The notes beneath the pieces were generated by a model. The model worked only from the letters and a program-made list of their open reading frames with translations, ran no database searches and was not told the DNA's origin. Of a stretch of 18,636 bases of DNA, positions 7,391 to 13,456 are shown piece after piece. Made by a program: the position numbers and the translations under genes. Each line of letters opens with the position of its first letter. Positions within the stretch are counted from its first letter, which is position 1. The stretch spans positions 1 through 18,636 of the forward strand of contig JBPBQX010000111.1 of the NCBI GenBank assembly GCA_050955025.1, in the 5' to 3' direction. Origin of the DNA: CAXSEF01 sp050955025. GTDB taxonomy: Bacteria > Pseudomonadota > Alphaproteobacteria > Acetobacterales > Acetobacteraceae.

Positions 7391-8337
7391 CGGGCGCGCA
7401 GCCACTCCCCCGCCAGCGCCAGGGCCTCGCGCGCCCGCGCCGTCCCGGCCATGTGCGCGAGGAAGCCGTGCGGCGCGCCGGGGGAGACCGCGTGGCGCAC
7501 CTCAACGCCGGCCTCGCGCAGGCGCGCCGCCATCGCCTCGCCCTCGCCGCGCAGCACGTCCAGCTCGGCGGCCTGGATCAGCACCGGCGGCAGCCCCGCG
7601 AGCGGTGCGCGCACAACGGACGCGAGCGGCGACCCGCGTGCGCCCGCGTCGGGGACGTAGCGCTCCCAGAACCAGGCCATGTCCGTGGCGTCGAGGCCGT
7701 AGCCGGTGGCGAACTCCCTGTAGGAGGCGTCCGCCATGGCCGCGTCGCACACCGGGTAGATCGCCAGCACGCCGCGCAGCGCCCGCCACGCCGCCGCCAC
7801 CTCCGGGTCCGCTCCGCCGTCGCGCAGCAGCAGCGCGGTCGCGAACGCCAGGTTGCCGCCCGCAGAGTCCCCGCCCAGCACCAGCCGGGCCGGGTCCAGG
7901 CCCCACGACGACGCCTCGGCCGCGACGCGGGCGAGCACGGCGGCGCATTCCTCGGCCGCGCGGGGGAACGGGGCCTCGGGGGAGAGCGCGTAGTCCACGC
8001 CGACCACCGCCATGTCGCCCGCCGCCGCCAGCTCGCGCATCAGCCGGTCGTGCGTGTCCAACGAGCCGAACACCCAGCCGCCGCCGTGCAGGAACACCAG
8101 CGCCGGCAGCGCCGCGTCCGTGCGCGGCCGGTGCACCCGCACGAGCACGCGCCGCCCGCGCGCCAGCACCCAGCGGTCGCGCGTCCCGGCCATCGCCGGG
8201 CCGCCGGCGTTCTCCGCGGCGCCCGCTGCGTCGGCCGCCCGGCGCTGCGCGTCGAGCGAGGGCGCCGGCGCTTCCTCGGGCCTGGCCCGCAGCAGGCCGA
8301 GCAGCTCCGCGTCCCAGCGTGGATCATCCGCGATCAT
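7381..8337 (-). CDS. Alpha/beta hydrolase, HSL-type esterase/lipase
   Basis: A 318-residue hydrolase of the hormone-sensitive-lipase family (bacterial family IV), expected to cleave short acyl esters in the cytoplasm. The oxyanion motif HGGGW is at residues 84-88. The nucleophile elbow GDSAGG is at 156-161 (Ser158). The acid is probably the Asp in AELDVLRGEGE, and the His lies in GAPHGF near the C-terminus, so the triad is complete. The start ATG 8337 has GGAAGGGA upstream. The frame stays open further upstream through a repeat, but that part lacks family sequence. It is the first gene of a pair with overlapping ends, followed by the DUF1796-like gene, which suggests translational coupling. 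The natural substrate is unknown. Confidence 0.92.
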   Translation of the reverse strand: MIADDPRWDAELLGLLRARPEEAPAPSLDAQRRAADAAGAAENAGGPAMAGTRDRWVLARGRRVLVRVHRPRTDAALPALVFLHGGGWVFGSLDTHDRLMRELAAAGDMAVVGVDYALSPEAPFPRAAEECAAVLARVAAEASSWGLDPARLVLGGDSAGGNLAFATALLLRDGGADPEVAAAWRALRGVLAIYPVCDAAMADASYREFATGYGLDATDMAWFWERYVPDAGARGSPLASVVRAPLAGLPPVLIQAAELDVLRGEGEAMAARLREAGVEVRHAVSPGAPHGFLAHMAGTARAREALALAGEWLRARCR

Positions 8338-8379
8338 GGCGGCCGTCCCTTCCAGCCCGGCCGGACGCCGTGGCAAAGC

Positions 8380-8520
8380 AAGCAAGCGCGTTCTTTCTTG
8401 AAAGAAAGAACCAAAGAACTTCTGCCCATGGGGCCTGTGCCAGGCGTGCGGGACAGGCTTCCTGCGGGCAAAGTCTTTTTGCTTCTTTTTCTTCAGAAAA
8501 AGAAGGCCTTGCTTTCCTGC
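8380..8520 (+). repeat. AT-rich composite palindromic repeat, copy B
   Basis: The second copy of the element at 2281-2412, in the same orientation. Identical parts include the palindrome at 8391-8410 with CCAAAGAACTT after it, GGCAAAGTCTTTTTG from 8467, and the 11-bp hairpin at 8482-8505. The centre differs completely and forms another hairpin (GCCTGT 8433-8438, ACAGGC 8453-8458). It sits between divergent genes, so it cannot serve only as a terminator and may lie in both 5' leaders. Confidence 0.85.
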
Positions 8521-8545
8521 TTTTTTCCGGGGATCGAGGGCCGCC

Positions 8546-11128
8546 ATGACCCAGCCGAGCGACCGCCCCGACCCCGGCCCGCTGCGCGCCGAGCGCCTGT
8601 TCCGGCCGCGCAGCGTGGTGCTGCTCGGCGCCGCGACCGCGGACGGCGCCCGCCTGGCCGCCAACCTCGCGGGCTTCCGCGGCCGGGTGCTGCGCGCGGA
8701 CACCCCCGAGGCGGTCGCGGCGCTTCCGGAGGCCGCCGACCTGGCGCTCGTGGCCACGCCCGCGGCGGAGGTGGCGCCGGCGCTCGCGGCGCTGGGGCGG
8801 CGCGGCACCACGCTGGCGCTCGTCACCTCGGCCATGCCCGGCGGGCACGCGGCGCTGCGCGAGGCCGGGCTCGCGGCGGGCGTGCGGGCGATGGGGCCGA
8901 ACTCGTTCGGGCTGTGCGTGCCGGCGATCGGGCTGAACGCGTCGCTCGCGCACCTGCCGCCGCGCGCGGGGCGGGTCGCGCTGGTGTCGCAGTCGGCGTC
9001 GCTGTGCCGCGCCGTGCTCGACTGGTCCGGGCCGAACGGCGTGGGGTTCAGCCACATCGTCGGCGTGGGCAACAACGCGGGGCTGGGGCTGGGCTTCGCG
9101 GTCACGCTGGACTGGCTGTCGCGCGACCCCGGCACCGGCGCGATCCTGCTCGACATGCGACGGCTGCACGACCGGCGCGGGTTCATCTCCGCCGCACGCG
9201 CCGCTTCGCGCCTGCGCCCGGTCGTGGCGATCCGGCCGGGCGGGCGGCTGCTCGACGAGGACGGCGCGGCGGAGGCGGTGTTCGAGGCGGCGCTGCGGCG
9301 CGCGGGCATCCTGTGCGTGCGGCGCTACGAGGACCTGCTCGCCGCCGCCGAGACCCTGACGCGCGCACGGCCCGCGCGCCACGACACGCTGGCGATCGTG
9401 ACCGGCTCGATCAGCCTGGGGCGGCTGACCGCGGACGCGGCGCTCGGCTCGGGCATCGCCCTGCACCAGCCGTCCGCGCCCGCCGCCGCAGCCCTGCGCG
9501 CCAGCCTGCCCGTGTCCATCGAGCGCGGCGTGCTGCAGCTCGCCGCCGACGCGCCCACGCGGCTCGCCGACGCCTGCGCCATGGTGTCCGTCGAGCCGGG
9601 GCTGGGCGGCGTGCTCGCCGTGCTCGCGCCCACCGGCGCCGCCGACGAGGCCGGGGTTGCCGCGCTGGCCGCCTGCGCGGCGGCCACGCGCCTGCCGCTG
9701 CTGGCCTGCGTGCTCGGCGAGAGCACCGGCGCCGCCCTGCGCGCCGTGCTCGCCGACGCCGGCCTGCCGGTGTTCGCCTCGCCCGAGCAGGCGGTGCGCG
9801 GCTTCCTGCACCTGGTGCAGCAGCGCCACGCCGCCGCCGCCGCGCGCGAGCTGCCCCCCGGCACGCTCGCCGACCTCGACCCCGACCGCGCCGGCGCCCG
9901 CGCCCTGCTGGACCGCGCCGCCCGCGAGGGCCGCGACGCGCTGTGGCCCGAGGAGTCGCTCGCGCTGCTGGCCGCCTACGGCATCGCCGTGCCCGCCTGG
10001 CGCGTGGCCCGCGACCCCGACGAGGCCGCCGCCGCCGCCCGCGTCGTCGGCCTCCCGGTCAGCCTCGAGCGGCGCGACCCGCACGGCCGGGACGACAACG
10101 GCGTGGACTGCCTCGACGCCGCCGACACGGCCGCCGCCGGCGCCGCCGCCCGGCTCCTGCTCGCCGACGGGTCGCCGCACGGGGTGCTGGTGCGCCACCG
10201 CCCGCCGCCGGCGCGCGCGCTGTCGGTGCACGTCGCCGACGACCCGGTGTTCGGCCCCGCCATCGCCTTCGGCCCCGGCGCCGGCGCCGCCCGCGTGGTG
10301 CACGACCAGGCGCACGAACTGCCCCCGCTCAACCTCGCGCTCGCCCACGCCCTGGTCGGGCGCACCGACGTCGGCCGCCTGCTCGCCACCGGCGCCGACA
10401 CCGCCGCCGCCCGCCCCGACGCCGTCGCCGACACGCTGGTGCGCGTCAGCCAGATGCTCGTCGACCTGCCCGCGCTCGCCACGCTGTCGCTCGATCCGCT
10501 GCTCGCCACCCCCGCCGGGGTCGTGGCCGTCGCCGCCGCGGTCCGCCTGCGCCCGCCGCCCGCGCCCGCCGCCGCCGACCTCGCCATCGCGCCCTACCCG
10601 GACCACCTGGCCCGCGCCTACGCCGCGCCCTCCGGCGAGGCCTTCCTGCTGCGCCCGATCCGCCCCGAGGACGCCCAGGCCCACGACGCCCTGTTCCGCC
10701 GCCTGGCGCCCGAGGACATCCGCTACCGCTTCTTCGGCGGCCGCGCGCAGCTCTCCGCCGAGCAGACCGTGCGCCTCACCCAGGTCGACTACGTCCGCGA
10801 GATGGCCTTCGTCGCCACGCGCGGGGCCGACACGGTGGGCGTCAGCCGCCTGCTGCGCCCCGGCCCCGGCGAGCGCGCCACCGAGGCGGAGTTCGCCGTG
10901 CTCGTCGAGCCCGCCGCGAAAGGACAGGGGGTCGCCACCGCCCTGATGCGCTGCCTGCTCGAGTGGGCCGAGGGGCAGGGCGTGGCGCGCGTCGGCGGGC
11001 TGATCCTGGGGGAGAACGCGCCCATGCTCGCCTTCGCCCGCAGGCTCGGGTTCACCCTCGCGCGGGACCCGGACGACGTGGAGGTGATGCGGGCGACGCT
11101 CGACCTCGGGGCGCCAAGGCAAGGTTGA
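8546..11128 (+). CDS. Acyl-CoA synthetase (ADP-forming)-like/GNAT fusion, Pat-type protein acetyltransferase
   Basis: An 860-residue protein with the layout of Pat/YfiQ lysine acetyltransferases. It has a CoA-binding Rossmann domain (FRPRSVVLLGAA near residue 18, GPNSFGLC near 117), succinyl-CoA-ligase-like domains (LVSQSASL at 146, GVGNNAG at 173), an ATP-grasp-like domain (about 469-690) and a C-terminal GNAT domain from residue 700 with the acetyl-CoA loop KGQGVA at 792-797. Active NDP-forming synthetases carry a phospho-His in a SHTGAL motif after the KAGRS-like segment; here RPGGRLLDEDGAAEAV has no His. The ATP-grasp Lys expected in the VxLK strand is Glu508. Ligase activity is therefore unlikely, and a GNAT regulated by a CoA-sensing module is the better reading. 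GAGGG lies five bases before the ATG. The target proteins are unknown. Confidence 0.85.
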   Translation: MTQPSDRPDPGPLRAERLFRPRSVVLLGAATADGARLAANLAGFRGRVLRADTPEAVAALPEAADLALVATPAAEVAPALAALGRRGTTLALVTSAMPGGHAALREAGLAAGVRAMGPNSFGLCVPAIGLNASLAHLPPRAGRVALVSQSASLCRAVLDWSGPNGVGFSHIVGVGNNAGLGLGFAVTLDWLSRDPGTGAILLDMRRLHDRRGFISAARAASRLRPVVAIRPGGRLLDEDGAAEAVFEAALRRAGILCVRRYEDLLAAAETLTRARPARHDTLAIVTGSISLGRLTADAALGSGIALHQPSAPAAAALRASLPVSIERGVLQLAADAPTRLADACAMVSVEPGLGGVLAVLAPTGAADEAGVAALAACAAATRLPLLACVLGESTGAALRAVLADAGLPVFASPEQAVRGFLHLVQQRHAAAAARELPPGTLADLDPDRAGARALLDRAAREGRDALWPEESLALLAAYGIAVPAWRVARDPDEAAAAARVVGLPVSLERRDPHGRDDNGVDCLDAADTAAAGAAARLLLADGSPHGVLVRHRPPPARALSVHVADDPVFGPAIAFGPGAGAARVVHDQAHELPPLNLALAHALVGRTDVGRLLATGADTAAARPDAVADTLVRVSQMLVDLPALATLSLDPLLATPAGVVAVAAAVRLRPPPAPAAADLAIAPYPDHLARAYAAPSGEAFLLRPIRPEDAQAHDALFRRLAPEDIRYRFFGGRAQLSAEQTVRLTQVDYVREMAFVATRGADTVGVSRLLRPGPGERATEAEFAVLVEPAAKGQGVATALMRCLLEWAEGQGVARVGGLILGENAPMLAFARRLGFTLARDPDDVEVMRATLDLGAPRQG

Positions 11129-11238
11129 GGCTCTGCCTCAAACTCCGCCAGGGCGAGCCGCCCTGGACTGGCTTCACTTAAAGGGGGCCGGTCCAGGGGC
11201 GGCTCGCCCCTGGCGGGTTTGGGCAGAGCCCATGCTTC
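11121..11238. repeat. Mirror-paired hairpin modules (R3)
   Basis: Outer hairpins are at 11127-11139 (GAGGC/GCCTC) and 11221-11231 (GGGC/GCCC). Inner hairpins are at 11148-11166 (CCAGGGCG/CGCCCTGG) and 11193-11213 (CCAGGGGCG/CGCCCCTGG type). The centre contains CTTAAA. It fills the space between the convergent acetyltransferase and bioD genes, and its first bases form the acetyltransferase stop. It probably closes both transcripts. Confidence 0.85.
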
Positions 11239-11904
11239 CTACCCCAGCCACATGCCCGCGACCTGCGCGAACGCCGCCTCGCCGCCGCCGCGCGGCACCG
11301 CCAGGACGGGGCACGGCGCCGCCTGCTCCGCCAGCGCCGCGACTGTCTCGCCGAGGCCCACGCTGCTGCCCTCGGTCTCGCTGACCAGCAGCGCCAGGAC
11401 CGGCACGCCGCGCGCGCGCAGTACCGCCAGGGCCGTCAGGCTGTGGCTGATCGTGCCGAGGTAGCTCCCCGCCACCACCACCGCCGGGCAGCCGAGCCCC
11501 GCCACCCAGTCCAGCACGCCGCGCCGCCCGTCCAGCGGCACCATCACGCCGCCCACCCCCTCCACCAGCAGCGCCCCCGGCCCTTCCGCCGCCCGGCACA
11601 CGCCAAGCACCGCCTCGAGCGAGATCGACCGCCCCTCGCGCCGCGCCGCCATGTCCGGCGACAGGGGCGCGGCGAAGCGGAACGGCGAGCAGGCGGCCAC
11701 GGACTCGGCCGTCACCGCCCGGCCGAGGGCGCGGAGCAGCACGGCGGCGTCGGTGTCGCCGAGGCGCGCGGGGTCGTGGCCGCTGGCGACCGGCTTGAGC
11801 GCGGACACGGGGGCGCCGCGCGCCAGGGCGGCGCGGAGGAGGCCGGCGGAGACGTAGGACTTGCCGACGTCGGTGCCGGTCGCGGTCACGAACAGGGTGG
11901 GCAT
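11239..11904 (-). CDS. bioD: ATP-dependent dethiobiotin synthetase
   Basis: Closes the ureido ring of dethiobiotin from DAPA, CO2 and ATP, the penultimate step of biotin synthesis. The 221-residue product has the P-loop GTDVGKS at residues 10-16, Lys37 in the conserved LKPVASG segment, EGVGG in the LLVEGVGGVMVPL strand, and a GSYLGTISH segment typical of BioD. The start ATG 11904 has GGAG about eight bases upstream. It is downstream of bioF with a 138-base gap holding a hairpin element, whose last hairpin ends about 20 bases before the start codon. Confidence 0.95.
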   Translation of the reverse strand: MPTLFVTATGTDVGKSYVSAGLLRAALARGAPVSALKPVASGHDPARLGDTDAAVLLRALGRAVTAESVAACSPFRFAAPLSPDMAARREGRSISLEAVLGVCRAAEGPGALLVEGVGGVMVPLDGRRGVLDWVAGLGCPAVVVAGSYLGTISHSLTALAVLRARGVPVLALLVSETEGSSVGLGETVAALAEQAAPCPVLAVPRGGGEAAFAQVAGMWLG

Positions 11905-11915
11905 GGGGCGTCTCC

Positions 11916-12042
11916 AGGAAGGCCAGGGCCCTGCCCTGGACCCGCCAGGGCGAGCCGCCCTGGACTGGCCTCTCTTAAGGTGTGCGTTCCAAGGGCGCAG
12001 CCTTTGGCGGAGTCCAGAGGCAGAGCCTCTGGCCTTGCTTCC
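11916..12042. repeat. Mirror-paired hairpin modules (R4) between bioF and bioD
   Basis: Outer hairpins are at 11923-11939 (CCAGGG/CCCTGG) and 12014-12032 (CCAGAGGC/GCCTCTGG). Inner hairpins are at 11945-11963 (CCAGGGCG/CGCCCTGG) and 11989-12007 (CCAAGG/CCTTTGG type). CTTAAG lies at the centre. It lies between two codirectional minus-strand genes, so it may set the relative levels of bioF and bioD by attenuation or mRNA processing rather than full termination. Confidence 0.85.
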
Positions 12043-13206
12043 TTACGCCGCCAACTCCCGCACCGCCCCCGCGAGCCGGTCCACCTCGTCCTCGGTGTGG
12101 CGCGCCATGAAGGTGAAGCGCAGGCGCGCCGTGCCGTCGGGCACCGTGGGCGGGCGGATCGCGGAGACGAGGAACCCCTGCGCCTCCAGCGCGCGCGACC
12201 CCGCAAGCGCCGCCTCGGCCGTGCCCAGCACGAGGGGCACGATCGGGCTCTGCGCGTCCGCGAGGCCGGCGGCGCGGGTGAAGCGGCGGGCGAGGGCGAG
12301 GGGGCGCGCGGCATAGGCGGGGTCGGCGGCGATCACGTCCAGCGCCGCGGAGGCTGCGGCGACCACGCCCGGGGGCAGGCCCGTCGAGTAGATGAACGGG
12401 CGGGCGCGGGTGCGGATCAGGTCGACCACGGCCTGCGACGCGCAGAGATAGCCGCCGTAGCCGCCGACGGCCTTGGACAGCGTGCCCATCTGCAGCGCCA
12501 CGCGCGTGGGCGGCTCGAACGCATGCGCTGAGCCGCGGCCCGCGCCGAGGACGCCCAGGCCGTGCGCGTCGTCCACCATCAGCCAGGCGTCGTACGACTC
12601 CGCCAGCGCGGCCAGGGCGGGCAGGGGGGCCAGGTCGCCGTCCATGGAGAACACGCCGTCGGTCAGGATCATCGCGCGGGGGTGGGCGGCGCGTTCCGCC
12701 GCGAGCAGGGCGGCGAGGTGGGCGACGTCGTTGTGGCGGAAGGTCTCCACGCGCGCGCCGGCGAGCTGGGCCCCGGCCCACAGGCAGGCGTGGGCGAGCG
12801 CGTCGACGAGCACCAGGTCGCGCGGCCCGACGAGCGCGGGCACGATCCCGGCGTTGGCCAGGTAGCCCGAGCCGAACACGCAGGCGGCCTCGGTGCCCTT
12901 GAGCCGCGCGAGGCGGGACTCCAGGCCGGCGAACAGGGCGTGGTTGCCGCTGACCAGGCGCGAGGCGCCGGCGCCGGTGCCGTGCCGCCGCGTCGCGTCC
13001 ACGGCGGCGGCGACCACCGCGGGGTGGGTCGCGAGGTTGAGGTAGTCGTTGCAGCAGAACGACAGCAGGCGCCGGCCGCCCCGGTCGACCCAGGCGGCCC
13101 CGGACGGGTCGGCGGCGTCGCGCGTGGTCTCGGACAGGGTGCGGCGCAGCTGGCGGCGCTCCAGCCCCGCGAGCTTGTCCAGGGCGAAGGCGTCGAGCGA
13201 GTGCAT
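12043..13206 (-). CDS. bioF: 8-amino-7-oxononanoate synthase
   Basis: Condenses pimeloyl-ACP (or -CoA) with L-alanine to KAPA, the first committed ring-building step of biotin synthesis; PLP-dependent. The 387-residue product shows FCCNDYLNLATHP near residue 50, GTGAGASRLVSGN, the DDAHGLGVLG segment with the PLP-binding Asp/His, and Lys245 in GTLSKAVGGYGG as the Schiff-base lysine. The start is ATG 13206 (MHSLDAFALDKL) with AGGGAG upstream on the minus strand. The longer open frame reaching 13338 has no homologous sequence and runs into the regulatory region. It is the first gene of the bioF-bioD unit. Confidence 0.96.
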   Translation of the reverse strand: MHSLDAFALDKLAGLERRQLRRTLSETTRDAADPSGAAWVDRGGRRLLSFCCNDYLNLATHPAVVAAAVDATRRHGTGAGASRLVSGNHALFAGLESRLARLKGTEAACVFGSGYLANAGIVPALVGPRDLVLVDALAHACLWAGAQLAGARVETFRHNDVAHLAALLAAERAAHPRAMILTDGVFSMDGDLAPLPALAALAESYDAWLMVDDAHGLGVLGAGRGSAHAFEPPTRVALQMGTLSKAVGGYGGYLCASQAVVDLIRTRARPFIYSTGLPPGVVAAASAALDVIAADPAYAARPLALARRFTRAAGLADAQSPIVPLVLGTAEAALAGSRALEAQGFLVSAIRPPTVPDGTARLRFTFMARHTEDEVDRLAGAVRELAA

Positions 13207-13332
13207 CGCGGGCTCCCTGCGGGCCTGCGGACGAGCGGGTCCGGGGCCGGCGTGCAGTCGCCCATCGCGGCGCGCGGCGCAACCTTGCATTGCCGCGGCA
13301 CCCCGCCATCTTCGCGCCGCGGTGGTGCGGTG

Positions 13333-13353
13333 CAACAATGTTTATAATTGGTG
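13333..13353. promoter_or_regulatory. Imperfect palindrome over a perfect -10 box: candidate divergent promoter/operator
   Basis: Arms CAACAAT (13333-13339) and ATTGGTG (13347-13353) pair at six of seven positions around a 7-base AT-rich centre. TATAAT lies at 13343-13348 on the plus strand and TATAAA at 13347-13342 on the minus strand. It is within the only AT-rich patch (about 13330-13397) of the 250-base gap between bioF and the plus-strand genes. No matching -35 box is seen on either strand, which would suit activator- or repressor-controlled transcription. It matches neither the BioR nor the BirA boxes I know. Confidence 0.4.
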
Positions 13354-13456
13354 TATCCCTGCGCCGCGGATGCGCGTATTAATTTTGAGACAAAACGACC
13401 AGGCGGCTCCGCGGCGCAGGACGTGCCCGCGGCCGATGCACCGGGACGGAGAGACC

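Noticed and set aside
8324..11122. A long minus-strand frame antisense to the acetyltransferase gene
   Set aside because: It is rich in Arg/Gly/His with no domain motifs, while the plus strand has clear CoA-binding and GNAT motifs.
6277..11181. A very long plus-strand open frame (over 1600 codons) crossing several genes
   Set aside because: It is Arg/Pro/Ala low-complexity, runs antisense to the DUF1796-like and esterase genes and out of frame with the acetyltransferase. It is typical of open shadow frames in GC-rich DNA.
13338..13350. BioR or BirA biotin operator
   Set aside because: The TTATAATTGG stretch does not match TTATAGATAA-type BioR boxes, and the BirA TTGTAAACC pair is absent.
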